A stretch of 27,532 nucleotides of DNA, from the NCBI GenBank assembly GCA_964392345.1, contig CAYMPQ010000016.1:1-27532 (forward strand), read 5' to 3'. This stretch comes from JAUVXY01 sp964392345. GTDB taxonomy: Bacteria > Actinomycetota > Humimicrobiia > Humimicrobiales > Humimicrobiaceae. Positions 15,607-24,364 of this stretch are shown here, in pieces (the stretch's first letter is position 1; every line of letters starts with the position of its first letter). Under the pieces are notes generated by a model. The model ran no database searches, was not told the DNA's origin, and was given only the letters and a program-made list of their open reading frames with translations. Made by a program: the position numbers and the translations under genes.

Positions 15607-17535
15607 TTAAAAATTATTTACCCTGTTTTCTGCTGCCTTTAGAATCATGTAAAGCATTTTACTGTAGGTAATTCCCTTCAACATTGCCATCTTAGCCAGG
15701 TGGCCATCCCAGCACCAGCCAGGATTTGGATTTATTTCCAACAGTTTTGGATTGCCCGAAGACTCCAGTCTCCAGTCAAACCTGCAGTAATCCCTGCACT
15801 CAAGCCTTTCAAACATCTTGAGGCTGCATTCTCCTATAAACCCTTCTGTTTCCTCATTAAGGTTTGCAGGGACTGATCTTATTTTCCAGTAAGGTGATTC
15901 TTTCAGCCATTTTGCTTCATAACCACATATTTTTGGCAATCCAGCAGGCAGTTCTGAATAATCTTCCTCAATAATGGGAAGAATAATATAGGAATCCGGC
16001 GAATTTCCAATAATACCAATACTAAGGTCTTTCCCGCTCAGAAACTCTTCAATTAATATCGGCTTATCATACCCGAATTTCTCCCTAATATTTGAAATTG
16101 CAGATATGGTTTTTTCGATACTGTCAGCAACACTCTGCTCAGTTATTCCAAAGCTTGAATCCCCAAAATTCGGTTTGATTATTACCGGAAATGTGAAAGG
16201 TATATCAAAGCTGGTATCCTCAGGCTTTATAAAAAACGCTTTTGGAACCGGGACACTCATTTCCCTGGCAATACCCCTTACAAGAGATTTATCATAGCAA
16301 TATGCCAGGCATTGTGGATGGGAACCTGTATAAGGAAGGCCCAGTATCTCAAGGAGGGCCGGAACATGCAGTTCTTTCATTGCTTCATTAAAATAACCCT
16401 CATCACATAAATTAAGGACCATATCTATTCCATTTTTTTCTTTAAATTTGATGAGGTCAGTAATTAAAGTGTCATGGTTTGAAAAGTATGTAAAACTGTA
16501 ATTATTTTTTTTCTCGATTTCCCTCAATGCGTTTTTCATCATATCAATTGTATAGAAATCATCATCATCAAATACATAAAGGGGTTTTAATATATCTGCC
16601 TTATTGGGATCTCCCAAAATGACAACAACATTTTTTGCTTTCTTCTTCTCCTTTTTTATAACAGACCACTGTTTTTTTACAACCGCAGAAACCGCTATTT
16701 TTCTTTCCATCATGCCTAGGTCCTGGTTCCTTTTTGAATCAGTGGAAACCATTCCATAGTTTACTATATTGCTAAACCCAGCTATCTCCATCAGGTTCTT
16801 TATATCTTCAAAAGAGTATAGGCTTTCGGAATAAAACTGGTCCGCAATTATTCCCTTCCGGGTATCAGTTACTACCTCCCTGGTAATAAGCCGCCTGTTG
16901 TCAGAAGAAAGCATTCTTTCCCTGCAGACAAAATATTTGCTGTCTATCCATTCCCAGGAACGGGGTTGAAAATTTTTCCTTATATATTCGCCATCTGTGA
17001 CATCAATTAGAAACCGCCCCCAGGGTTTAAGGATCTTATATACCTCCTGAAGGACTGTCAGGTCTTCTTTTGTTGTTTCAAAATAGCCAAAGCTATTGCC
17101 AAGAATCATTACTACATCAAAGGTGTCGGGAGGATAGCTTAATTTTCTTGCATCCCCTTCCCTGAATTTGATATATGGGCATACCTTTTTAGCCCTTTGT
17201 ATCAGGTAATGGGACCGGTCAAGCCCCTCCACATTCCTGTAACCCCGGTTGGCTAATTCAATTGAATGCCTCCCATGCCCGCAGCATAAATCTAAAATCC
17301 TATCTTCATTGGATAAATTAAGTATTTGGGTAAAAAAGTCAATTTCTTTTTTCGTTATATCTCTATCATTTATTATGTCAGCATCCGTCTTTAAGTATAT
17401 AGAATTAAATATATTTCTCCACCAATCCGGCTTCACATACTCCTCTAAATTTGATACAGGCCCAATTGTTGTTTTTCTTTTCTTGGTTATGGCTCCCTTT
17501 CGGGGAGGCTCCCTTTTTTGCGATTCCCCTTTCAT
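15607..17535 (-). CDS. Fusion of SAM-dependent methyltransferase and D-Ala-D-Ala ligase-like ATP-grasp enzyme
   Basis: The 642-residue protein has two enzyme domains. Residues about 40-285 are a class I methyltransferase with motif I RILDLCCGHGRH (79-90), acidic D106 in VEGLDRS, and GDAR (128-130). Residues about 300-640 are an ATP-grasp ligase of the D-alanine-D-alanine ligase type: PYTGSHPQCLAYCYDKS (401-417), VIIKPNFGDSSFG (451-463, K454), ILIEEFLSGKD (493-503), FDWRL with D587, and LLEINPNPG with E600 and N602. A Lys/Arg-rich stretch occupies the first 25 residues. The ATG at 17535 has an AGGAG site; an upstream in-frame ATG has none. Ligases of this group join a carboxylate to an amine via an acyl phosphate. 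The substrate is unknown; methylation plus ligation suggests a modified peptide or small amide product. Confidence 0.8.
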   Translation of the reverse strand: MKGESQKREPPRKGAITKKRKTTIGPVSNLEEYVKPDWWRNIFNSIYLKTDADIINDRDITKKEIDFFTQILNLSNEDRILDLCCGHGRHSIELANRGYRNVEGLDRSHYLIQRAKKVCPYIKFREGDARKLSYPPDTFDVVMILGNSFGYFETTKEDLTVLQEVYKILKPWGRFLIDVTDGEYIRKNFQPRSWEWIDSKYFVCRERMLSSDNRRLITREVVTDTRKGIIADQFYSESLYSFEDIKNLMEIAGFSNIVNYGMVSTDSKRNQDLGMMERKIAVSAVVKKQWSVIKKEKKKAKNVVVILGDPNKADILKPLYVFDDDDFYTIDMMKNALREIEKKNNYSFTYFSNHDTLITDLIKFKEKNGIDMVLNLCDEGYFNEAMKELHVPALLEILGLPYTGSHPQCLAYCYDKSLVRGIAREMSVPVPKAFFIKPEDTSFDIPFTFPVIIKPNFGDSSFGITEQSVADSIEKTISAISNIREKFGYDKPILIEEFLSGKDLSIGIIGNSPDSYIILPIIEEDYSELPAGLPKICGYEAKWLKESPYWKIRSVPANLNEETEGFIGECSLKMFERLECRDYCRFDWRLESSGNPKLLEINPNPGWCWDGHLAKMAMLKGITYSKMLYMILKAAENRVNNF

Positions 17536-17632
17536 TAAATTTCTCCTTTCAAAAATAAAAAAAACAAACAGGCAAGAAAATTCTCGCTCCACAGTGATTG
17601 ATCAAACTGGCTGCACCATATATTGCTGAAGC

Positions 17633-17662
17633 CACGCACGCACACATATGTGGGTTTGCGTG
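17633..17662. repeat. Imperfect 30-bp palindrome in divergent promoter region
   Basis: CACGCA at 17633-17638 is mirrored by TGCGTG at 17657-17662 around a perfect central CACATATGTG. It lies between the divergent fusion gene and rlmN and looks like a DNA-binding dyad rather than an RNA hairpin, since the centre leaves almost no loop. A terminator role is unlikely. Its GC content stands out against the AT-rich surroundings. Confidence 0.45.
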
Positions 17663-17684
17663 TTTAATTTAATCGAGGTAATAG

Positions 17685-17712
17685 TAGCAATTTCTTGCTA
17701 ATTGTCAATTAG
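17685..17712. promoter_or_regulatory. Two adjacent short inverted repeats, candidate operators
   Basis: TAGCAA (17685-17690) and TTGCTA (17695-17700) form a 6-4-6 dyad. Sharing its last three bases is a perfect 7-1-7 palindrome, CTAATTG-T-CAATTAG (17698-17712). Both lie about 110-140 bases upstream of rlmN and 150-180 bases upstream of the fusion gene. Such overlapping dyads are typical of regulator binding sites. No regulator gene is in the window. Confidence 0.35.
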
Positions 17713-17823
17713 AAAACCGCATTAAAAGTTAATAGTATTTTTTATAACAATTTATTCCGTTTAATTAAAAAATATGATAATTATTATGTTATTATTAGGT
17801 ATAGCATATTATTAAATAGACAA

Positions 17824-18846
17824 ATGATTGCAGGTGTGATGAACTTTAAAAAATTGGAATTTTTTTTAGAAAATGAGCCCGGCTACAGGATCAAACAGAT
17901 AGAAAAAGCCCTGTACCATGACCTGATTGAAGACTGGTCGCATGCTACTTCACTCCCAAATTATTTAAGGGCCAAGCTGAATTCAGAATTTCCTATAGAT
18001 AAATATAACAACAGCAAGGTAACATCCCTGACAAACAATGCACTTAAGAACAAGACTATTCTTGAGGATGGCCTTGCAATTGAATCAGTTCTTATGATGT
18101 ATGAAGGAAAAAGAAATACGGTCTGTGTTTCCTCACAGGCTGGCTGCCCTCTGGGATGTATATTCTGCAAGACCGGTGAAATAGGTTTTAAAAGAAACCT
18201 GGAGGCTTTTGAAATTATTGATCAAGTACTATTTTTTGCCCGATATTTAAAAAAAGCCGGCACCAGGATTACAAACATAGTCTTTATGGGAATGGGTGAA
18301 CCTTTTTTAAATTTTACTAATGTGTCTAAAGCCATTGGGATATTAAACAATAAAGAAAAACTCAATATAGGCGCAAGGCATATATCAGTTTCAACTGCAG
18401 GCCTGCCGGATGGAATAAGGAAATTTGCCAATATCGGCATACAGGCAAATCTTGCAATATCTCTGAACGCTCCCAATAACGGGCTGCGCACAAAAATAAT
18501 GCCCATTAATAAAAAGTATCCTATCGGGGAACTAATGAAAGCTGCGGATTACTATGTAAATAAAACAAAACGCAGGGTTATGTTTGAATATGTTTTGATA
18601 AAAGATTTAAATGACAGTTTGGAGCTTGCAGAGGAATTGGCTGGACTGCTTAAAAATTATTTATATTTTGTAAACCTGATACCATATAACGGAAAGGGCA
18701 AATTGAAGCCTCCTTCAACAAAGACGGTATCAAGCTTTAAAAAAATTCTCAAGGATAACCATATAAATGTAACTGAGCGCTTCAGATTTGGCAGGGATAT
18801 AAATGCAGCCTGCGGGCAGCTTGCGTGCAATGGGAAAAATAATTAA
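17824..18846 (+). CDS. rlmN: Dual-specificity RNA methyltransferase RlmN
   Basis: The 340-residue radical-SAM enzyme methylates C2 of an adenosine in 23S rRNA and in some tRNAs. The cluster motif is C108-x3-C112-x2-C115 in GCPLGCIFCKTG. The second conserved cysteine pair is C101 (TVCVSSQAGC) and C330 (DINAACGQL); C330 is the methyl-carrier position. VFMGMGEP and ISVSTAGLPDGIRK are typical of RlmN. The start is uncertain: ATG 17824 has no ribosome-binding site, and ATG 17839 (MNFKKLEFF) gives a more typical N-terminus but a short spacing. Monocistronic; convergent with rtcB. Confidence 0.92.
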   Translation: MIAGVMNFKKLEFFLENEPGYRIKQIEKALYHDLIEDWSHATSLPNYLRAKLNSEFPIDKYNNSKVTSLTNNALKNKTILEDGLAIESVLMMYEGKRNTVCVSSQAGCPLGCIFCKTGEIGFKRNLEAFEIIDQVLFFARYLKKAGTRITNIVFMGMGEPFLNFTNVSKAIGILNNKEKLNIGARHISVSTAGLPDGIRKFANIGIQANLAISLNAPNNGLRTKIMPINKKYPIGELMKAADYYVNKTKRRVMFEYVLIKDLNDSLELAEELAGLLKNYLYFVNLIPYNGKGKLKPPSTKTVSSFKKILKDNHINVTERFRFGRDINAACGQLACNGKNN

Positions 18847-18905
18847 AGCAGGGGCCCTCTGAGACTATGAAAGACGCTATAAGAGATGCGGTACAGTGTC
18901 ACTAT

Positions 18906-18922
18906 AGCAGGTAAAGCCTGCT
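18906..18922. terminator. Small hairpin between convergent rlmN and rtcB
   Basis: AGCAGG and CCTGCT enclose a 5-base loop in the 75-base gap between the rlmN stop and the rtcB stop, overlapping the rtcB stop. Position suits a shared terminator, but neither side has a clear T-run. Confidence 0.3.
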
Positions 18923-20373
18923 TATCCTTTAAGCACACCAAGAGGACAAAGTTTTGCAACTTTCTTAGAAATTCCAGCACTCTGAGTAATATCAACTATC
19001 CTGCTTACATCTTTGTAAGCCTCCGGAGCTTCTTCTGCCAGACCTGACATGCTTCCAGCCATAACTACAATCCCTTTCTTATCAAAGAGTTCCTTTTTTA
19101 ATTCACTTCCCCTTATATTTTTCTTAGCCTTGGTCCTGCTTAAAAGTCTGCCTGCGCCATGGCATGTGGATCCAAAGCTTTCAGCCATAGCTTCTTTGGT
19201 TCCCAGCAGCATATACGAATATCTTCCCATATCCCCCGGTATTATAACAGGTTGGCCTATTTCCCTGTAAGTATCGGGAATATCTTTATGATATGGCCCA
19301 TATGCCCTGGTAGCACCCTTTCTGTGTACACAGATCTCTTTTATTGTTCCATTAATATCGTGCATTTCCATTTTAGCAATATTATGCGAGACATCATAAA
19401 TTAATTCCATACCTAACTTTTTTGCTGACTTTTTAAATATTTCTTCCATTACAAGCCTTACCCAGTGAGCAAGGCAATGTCTGTTAACCATTGCATAATT
19501 AGCAGCACATACCATTGCATGATAATATCTCCTGCCTTCCGGAGAAGATACCGGAGCGCATGCAAGCTGCCTGTCAACCAGTTTTATTCCATATTTTAAA
19601 GAAGCCTGCTGCATTACTTTTAAATAATCGCTGCATATTTGGTGCCCCAACCCACGGGATCCTGAATGAATCATTATGGTTATCTGGTCTTTTTTAAGAC
19701 CCAGGACACTGGCTGCTTTCTCGTCATATATTTCATCAACCCTTTGAATTTCAACGAAGTGGTTTCCTGAGCCAAGCGTTCCTACCTGCTCACAGCCTCT
19801 ATCCACGGCTCTTTTGCTGACAAAATCAGGGTTCGCCCCTTCCATGCAGCCATTTTCTTCCATAAAATATTTATCTTCATCCCATCCATATCCATTCCTT
19901 ATGGCCCAATTTACACCACCTGTAAATAATTGGCTCATCTGAGAAGCTGACAATTTAATCTTCCCCTTGCTTCCCACTCCTTTAGGTATGCTAAAGGACA
20001 TTTTGTACATTATGTTTTCAAGCTTGTCTCTAATGTCGCCGGTTCCTAAATTGGTTCTTAAAATCCTAACTCCGCATGAAATATCAAACCCTACCCCTCC
20101 CGGGGATATAACTCCGCTATCTTTGTCCATAGCAGCTACTCCGCCAATTGGAAACCCGTATCCATAATGTATGTCAGGCATAGCATAAGATGCCTTTAAA
20201 ATTCCGGGAAGAGATGCAACATGTATGACCTGGTCTATGGTATTTTCATCTACTGCATGTTTTAAGAGCTGCTCGTCTGCAAAGATTATCCCGGGAACCC
20301 TCATACCCAGACTGTCATCTTTTACTATTTCCCACTTAAAGTCACTTATTTTGTTAATCTCATATCTGTTCAT
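18922..20373 (-). CDS. rtcB: RNA-splicing ligase RtcB
   Basis: The 483-residue protein has the full set of RtcB motifs: GGVGFDISCGVRIL with the metal-binding Asp and Cys near residue 100, LGSGNHFVEIQ, HSGSRGLGHQ, YDVSHNIAKME, HRKGATRAY, and STCHGAGRLLSR, where the histidine carries the GMP intermediate. RtcB joins 2',3'-cyclic phosphate or 3'-phosphate RNA ends to 5'-OH ends in tRNA splicing or RNA repair. The ATG at 20373 has a GGAGGA site seven bases upstream; an in-frame TTG inside that site is less likely. It follows archease, its activating partner. Confidence 0.95.
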   Translation of the reverse strand: MNRYEINKISDFKWEIVKDDSLGMRVPGIIFADEQLLKHAVDENTIDQVIHVASLPGILKASYAMPDIHYGYGFPIGGVAAMDKDSGVISPGGVGFDISCGVRILRTNLGTGDIRDKLENIMYKMSFSIPKGVGSKGKIKLSASQMSQLFTGGVNWAIRNGYGWDEDKYFMEENGCMEGANPDFVSKRAVDRGCEQVGTLGSGNHFVEIQRVDEIYDEKAASVLGLKKDQITIMIHSGSRGLGHQICSDYLKVMQQASLKYGIKLVDRQLACAPVSSPEGRRYYHAMVCAANYAMVNRHCLAHWVRLVMEEIFKKSAKKLGMELIYDVSHNIAKMEMHDINGTIKEICVHRKGATRAYGPYHKDIPDTYREIGQPVIIPGDMGRYSYMLLGTKEAMAESFGSTCHGAGRLLSRTKAKKNIRGSELKKELFDKKGIVVMAGSMSGLAEEAPEAYKDVSRIVDITQSAGISKKVAKLCPLGVLKG

Positions 20374-20390
20374 AGTAAAATCCTCCAATT

Positions 20391-20861
20391 TTAAACATCA
20401 AAGATTACTTTACCAGTCCATCCCCTGCTATTTTTGTCTTTTCTTACCTCAAGCATGTGGTAAGTCGGTGCTTTTACGGCAACTACTATCTCGTGCTTTC
20501 CAAAATCTACTTTTTCACCAAAAATATCTGCTTTTATTATGCTCCTACTATCTTCTGTTAAAAATTTTTTAATTTTAAATCTTGAAAATAGCATATCCTC
20601 TATTTCAAACCTGTAAAGTAAATTTTCAAGCCACAGCACAAGTAATCCCTCCAAGCTCACCTTGTTGTATTCCTCTATAGTTATGTTTCTTTTTACAGCG
20701 GGATTAATTTTTTTTAAGTCACACATAATAGAAAACATGCCTTCAGCAGCATTTTCAAACAACTGCTCCAGGCTATTTCCATAGATCTTGATACCAATAT
20801 CTGAAAGGTGTTCTATTTGCTCAAATTTTTTACTAATGTTATTCATATCCCATATGTACAT
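20391..20861 (-). CDS. Archease, RtcB activator
   Basis: The 156-residue protein has the archease pattern: EQIEHLSDIGIKIYG near the start with the conserved His and Asp, LEQLFENAAEGMFSIM, LEGLLVLWLENLLYRFE, and a closing EVRKDKNSRGWTGKVIFDV. Archease binds RtcB and Ca2+ or Mg2+ and accelerates guanylylation and turnover. It lies 17 bases upstream of rtcB on the same strand. The start is unclear; ATG 20861 lacks a good ribosome-binding site, and ATG 20846 (MNNISKKF) would fit equally well. Confidence 0.9.
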   Translation of the reverse strand: MYIWDMNNISKKFEQIEHLSDIGIKIYGNSLEQLFENAAEGMFSIMCDLKKINPAVKRNITIEEYNKVSLEGLLVLWLENLLYRFEIEDMLFSRFKIKKFLTEDSRSIIKADIFGEKVDFGKHEIVVAVKAPTYHMLEVRKDKNSRGWTGKVIFDV

Positions 20862-21184
20862 GCTATAAATTCGTGCATGTAAATTATTTTTTTATTTGCT
20901 GCTTCTATTTTACATCTAACAAGAAATTTTTATAAGGTGAAAATCCTGCAAGGCTGTATAGAGTACTGCAAAAAAGCAGTGTTCTTTTCAAAAAATTTGC
21001 AGAACTTTTTAAGAAAGCAATCAACATTTTAGTTTGCATTTGAAATTAAACATAAATTTGGATAATATACTTGCAATATCTTTCTTTTACTAATAAAGTA
21101 AGTATCATGTTTGTAACACAAATCGTATCTTGTGAAAAAACAAGAGTGCCTGCTGTATGTAAATAATAATTGTAAGGAGCTGAT
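20862..21184. other. Divergent promoter region of the archease and hydrogenase operons
   Basis: No gene is seen. Two short hairpins occur on the hydrogenase side: ACTGC-AAAAAA-GCAGT (20965-20980) and CTTGT-GAAAAA-ACAAG (21129-21144), the latter only about 40 bases before the small-subunit start. They could lie in the untranslated leader if transcription begins upstream. No known riboswitch core is recognisable. Confidence 0.4.
21040..21068 (+). promoter_or_regulatory. Candidate sigma-70-type promoter of the hydrogenase operon
   Basis: TTGAAA (21040-21045) and TAATAT (21063-21068) are separated by 17 bases and lie about 115 bases upstream of the first start codon. The match is fair, five and four of six bases. 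Such matches are common in AT-rich DNA. Confidence 0.3.
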
Positions 21185-22081
21185 ATGAACTCTAAAAAAA
21201 GCAAACAAACAATACCTGTAATTTATCTCCAGGGGGCAGCATGTACCGGATGTGCAACATCCACATTATGCTCCAGCTATCCATCAATAAAAAATATCTT
21301 GTTGCAGGATATTGTTCCGGGCTTTAAGCTTGAATTCATTTTTCATCCAACCATTATGGCTGCAAGCGGAAATCTTGCCATGGATATTCTTGAAAAAGCA
21401 GCCAGCGAGAAGGGCTACGTATTAATTATAGATGGAGCTATACCCACCAAAGAAAATGGTATTTTTTGTGTAATAGGAGAAAAAAATGGTAAAAAATATA
21501 CCATGCTTGAAGAAGTATCAAAACTGGCTCCAAACGCAAGCATGGTAATAGCTCTTGGTACATGTGCATCTTTTGGGGGTATTGCAGCAGCTTTGCCTAA
21601 TCCAACAGGCTCGCTCAGTGTTGGAGACATCTTCTTAAGTAACAAAATTAAAACCCCTCTTATCAATATTCCGGGCTGTCCGCCACATCCTGATTGGCTG
21701 TTTGGGACATTGGAGGCTGTACTAACCAGAGGATTGGAAAAAGTTCAGCTGGACGATTTAAAGAGACCAAAAACATATTTCGGAAAGCTGGTTCATGAAA
21801 ATTGTCCGAATAGAGCATACTTTGATGAAGGAAAATTTGCAAAGCGTCTTGGAGACGAGGGCTGTTTATATGAGTTAGGCTGCAAGGGACCAATAACTTA
21901 TTCCGATTGTCCTACAAGGAGATGGAATAACAAAATTAACTGGGCCATAGGAAGCGGATCGCCATGCAGTGGATGTACGCAGCCTGAATATCCCGACTAT
22001 CTGGGAGATTTTTATGAAAAAATAATTGATGTAGAAGTTCCTGCTAACGAAAAAAAAATTGTAACTAAAAATAAAAAATAA
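21185..22081 (+). CDS. [NiFe] hydrogenase small subunit, group-1-like, cytosolic
   Basis: The 298-residue protein carries ligands for three clusters: proximal C20, C23, C127 and C165; distal H204, C207, C227 and C233; medial C242, C261 and C264. The HENC...GCKGPxTYxxCP...PCSGC pattern is that of group 1 uptake hydrogenases. Those normally have a twin-arginine signal of 40-50 residues and are exported; here the mature domain starts within ten residues, and no C-terminal membrane anchor exists. It should remain in the cytosol. The short Lys-rich tail (289-298) is unremarkable. An AAGGAG site precedes ATG 21185. First gene of the operon with the large subunit, metV, metF and a maturation protease. 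Confidence 0.9.
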   Translation: MNSKKSKQTIPVIYLQGAACTGCATSTLCSSYPSIKNILLQDIVPGFKLEFIFHPTIMAASGNLAMDILEKAASEKGYVLIIDGAIPTKENGIFCVIGEKNGKKYTMLEEVSKLAPNASMVIALGTCASFGGIAAALPNPTGSLSVGDIFLSNKIKTPLINIPGCPPHPDWLFGTLEAVLTRGLEKVQLDDLKRPKTYFGKLVHENCPNRAYFDEGKFAKRLGDEGCLYELGCKGPITYSDCPTRRWNNKINWAIGSGSPCSGCTQPEYPDYLGDFYEKIIDVEVPANEKKIVTKNKK

Positions 22082-22093
22082 GAAGGTGAAAAA

Positions 22094-23644
22094 GTGAAAA
22101 AAATAGTTATAGATCCCATAACCAGAATAGAGGGCCACTTAAAAGTTGAAGCTATCGTAGATAATGGAGAAATAAAGGATGCAAGCATAAGCGGTACCTT
22201 GTTCAGGGGGATGGAAATCATACTTAAAGGAAGAGATCCGAGGGACGCAGTTATACTCTCCCAGAGAATATGCGGTGTTTGTCCTGAACCGCATGCCATA
22301 GCTTCTGTTTCAGCTTTAGAAGACTGTGCGGGGCTTACAGATAAAATTCCTGAAAACGGAATCTTAATGAGAAACCTGATTCATGCCACAAGAACAATTG
22401 CTGACCATATCCTGCATTTTTACATACTGAGCGGACTTGATTATATTGATCCTTCCAAAGTATCAGAATACGGAGGCAGCAATTTAGATTTAAATAACTT
22501 AAAACTTTTCCTCGAGCAAGGTTACTCTAAACCATTTCTGCCGCGTAATGAAATAGACTACAGGCTTGATACCAGGACTACAAATGAAGTTGCCGGCCAT
22601 TATCTTAAAGCTCTGGATTTGTACAGAAAAGCTCAGGAGATGGCAAGTATTTTTGGTGGTAAATGGCCCCATGATTCTGCAATTGTAGCAGGCGGGGTAT
22701 CCGAACGGCTGACCTCTGATAAGATTCACTCATACCTGTGGAGGCTTGATGAACTTGAAGATTTTGTTAAAAATTGTTATTTGCCAGATGTATTTGCAGT
22801 TGCTGAAGCATACAGCGATTACCTTGGAATAGGAAAAGGATGCCAGAAACTGCTTGCATACCAATCTTACAAAGTAAAAACAAATGGACATTATAACGAT
22901 AGCCTTATTGCCGGAGGACTTGTAGAAGATATTGACAAATACAAAAGTTTGGATATAGGCAATATAACTGAAGACGTGATGCATAGCTGGTACAAAGATT
23001 CATCTCCGCTAAACCCGGAAAATGGTTTGACAGAACCAAATGCCAGAAAAAGCGAAGCTTATTCATGGATAAAATCACCAAGGTATAATGGTGAAGTTTA
23101 CGAAACCGGGCCCATATCATCATTGCTTGCAACTTATCTCAGTAAAGACAATGCATTTGTAAAAGATATGCTAAAAACTTCACTTTCAAAAATCAACGGG
23201 AAGATTTCAAACCTTTATTCAGTTATGGGAAGGCACCTGTCAAGAGCGCTGGTTGCAAATCTCTTATGCCATTATTCAAAAATCTGGGCGCTGGACTTAA
23301 AAGCAGGAGAGCCTGCAACCACTGAATATGTTCCGCCAATGGAAGGAAAGGGAATCGGACTTACAAGCGCTCCGCGAGGAGCCCTTGGCCACTGGCTTAC
23401 AGTTAAGGACGGAAGAATTTCTAATTACCAGGTAATAACCCCGACTGCATGGAATGCATCTCCAAAAGATAAAGATGGAAATCCGGGTCCATATGAGCAG
23501 GCATTAATTGGACTTAAAGTAAAGGAAAGCGAAAGTCCTGTAGAAATTTTGAGGGTTATCAGAAGTTTTGACCCATGTATAGCATGCGCTGTACATGTCG
23601 TAACAGCAAAAGGAAACCTGGTTGGTAAACATAAAGTAGTATAG
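22094..23644 (+). CDS. [NiFe] hydrogenase large (catalytic) subunit, group-1-like
   Basis: The 516-residue protein binds the NiFe(CN)2CO centre through C60 and C63 in RICGVCPEPH and C495 and C498 in SFDPCIACAVH. H67 and H501 are in place. The L2 form DPCIACAVH is group-1-like rather than the DPCLSC of group 3. After H501 comes a 15-residue tail (VVTAKGNLVGKHKVV), the expected peptide removed by an endopeptidase after nickel insertion; such a protease gene ends the operon. Shorter than most membrane-bound group 1 large subunits. It starts 12 bases after the small subunit with an AAGGTG-like site. No hyp genes for centre assembly are in the window. Confidence 0.92.
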   Translation: MKKIVIDPITRIEGHLKVEAIVDNGEIKDASISGTLFRGMEIILKGRDPRDAVILSQRICGVCPEPHAIASVSALEDCAGLTDKIPENGILMRNLIHATRTIADHILHFYILSGLDYIDPSKVSEYGGSNLDLNNLKLFLEQGYSKPFLPRNEIDYRLDTRTTNEVAGHYLKALDLYRKAQEMASIFGGKWPHDSAIVAGGVSERLTSDKIHSYLWRLDELEDFVKNCYLPDVFAVAEAYSDYLGIGKGCQKLLAYQSYKVKTNGHYNDSLIAGGLVEDIDKYKSLDIGNITEDVMHSWYKDSSPLNPENGLTEPNARKSEAYSWIKSPRYNGEVYETGPISSLLATYLSKDNAFVKDMLKTSLSKINGKISNLYSVMGRHLSRALVANLLCHYSKIWALDLKAGEPATTEYVPPMEGKGIGLTSAPRGALGHWLTVKDGRISNYQVITPTAWNASPKDKDGNPGPYEQALIGLKVKESESPVEILRVIRSFDPCIACAVHVVTAKGNLVGKHKVV

Positions 23645-23689
23645 TTATAAATATTTATATAAAATTAATTTGCTAGTCTAGGAGGCTTT

Positions 23690-24364
23690 ATGATATTAAC
23701 TGAACAGAAACCACTGCCAGAAATTGTTGAAAAATTAAAGAATGAAAAGAAAATTTTTATCCTCAGTTGTGAAGGATGTCCGGAAGGCGCAGACACAGGC
23801 GGGGCAGCTGCGGTAAACAATATAAAAAGCGAACTTGAAAAAGAAGGCAAAATTATAACTGGAGTAATGCCAATAGATTTCCTGTGCCAGAAAGCACTTA
23901 TTAAATCAAGGGTAAGGGTAAAATTAAACGATATAAAAAATTCAGATGCTGTACTGGTTGTGTCTTGCGGCTTGGGAGTTCAGGCATCTACAGAGGCTCT
24001 GGGTAAAATTTGTTATCCTGCCCTAAATACTAAAACATTTGGTGGTGTTACTGGAATGTGGCAAGGCACAGAAAGGTGCGATGCGTGTGGAGACTGTGTT
24101 CTTGAGTATACAGGCGGCATATGTCCGTATACTGCATGTCCGAAAAAGCTTTTAAACGGTGCTTGTGCCGGTCAAAGCAATGGAAAATGTGAAACCGATC
24201 CAGAGAGAGACTGCGGATGGGAACTTATTTACAAACGCCTTGAAAAATTGGGACAGCTGGATAGGCTGTACAAATTTATTGAGCCAAGGAATTATAAAAA
24301 AATGCTTCCATCACCAGAAATAAGAAAAACTAATCTATGGGCTTTAGACGAGGAGGTAGTATGA
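23690..24364 (+). CDS. metV: MetV, zinc/iron-sulfur subunit of methylene-tetrahydrofolate reductase
   Basis: The 224-residue cysteine-rich protein is the MetV partner of acetogen-type methylene-THF reductases. Cysteines lie at 27, 30, 66, 93, 130, 133, 136, 145, 150, 159, 167 and 175. The segment ERCDACGDCVLEYTGGICP is the family hallmark, followed by CPKKLLNGACAG, where most members read NGPCGG. The last residues overlap metF (ATGA). MetV is thought to relay electrons to the flavin of MetF. A GGAGG site precedes ATG 23690, 45 bases after the hydrogenase large subunit. The neighbouring hydrogenase is an obvious candidate electron source, which is inference. Confidence 0.88.
   Translation: MILTEQKPLPEIVEKLKNEKKIFILSCEGCPEGADTGGAAAVNNIKSELEKEGKIITGVMPIDFLCQKALIKSRVRVKLNDIKNSDAVLVVSCGLGVQASTEALGKICYPALNTKTFGGVTGMWQGTERCDACGDCVLEYTGGICPYTACPKKLLNGACAGQSNGKCETDPERDCGWELIYKRLEKLGQLDRLYKFIEPRNYKKMLPSPEIRKTNLWALDEEVV

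Noticed and set aside
17536..17592. N-terminal extension of the fusion protein from an upstream in-frame ATG at 17592
   Set aside because: The ATG at 17535 has a clear AGGAG site at good spacing, while the extension of 19 residues is hydrophobic, has no ribosome-binding site and matches no domain.
20936..20946. GGTGAAAATCC resembling part of a cobalamin riboswitch
   Set aside because: The remaining conserved blocks and pairing helices of that riboswitch are not present, and the downstream gene order does not start with a cobalamin-related gene.
24337..24360. Earlier metF start at 24337
   Set aside because: It lies inside metV and encodes the ribosome-binding site of the ATG at 24361 as protein; the ATGA overlap is the usual coupling.
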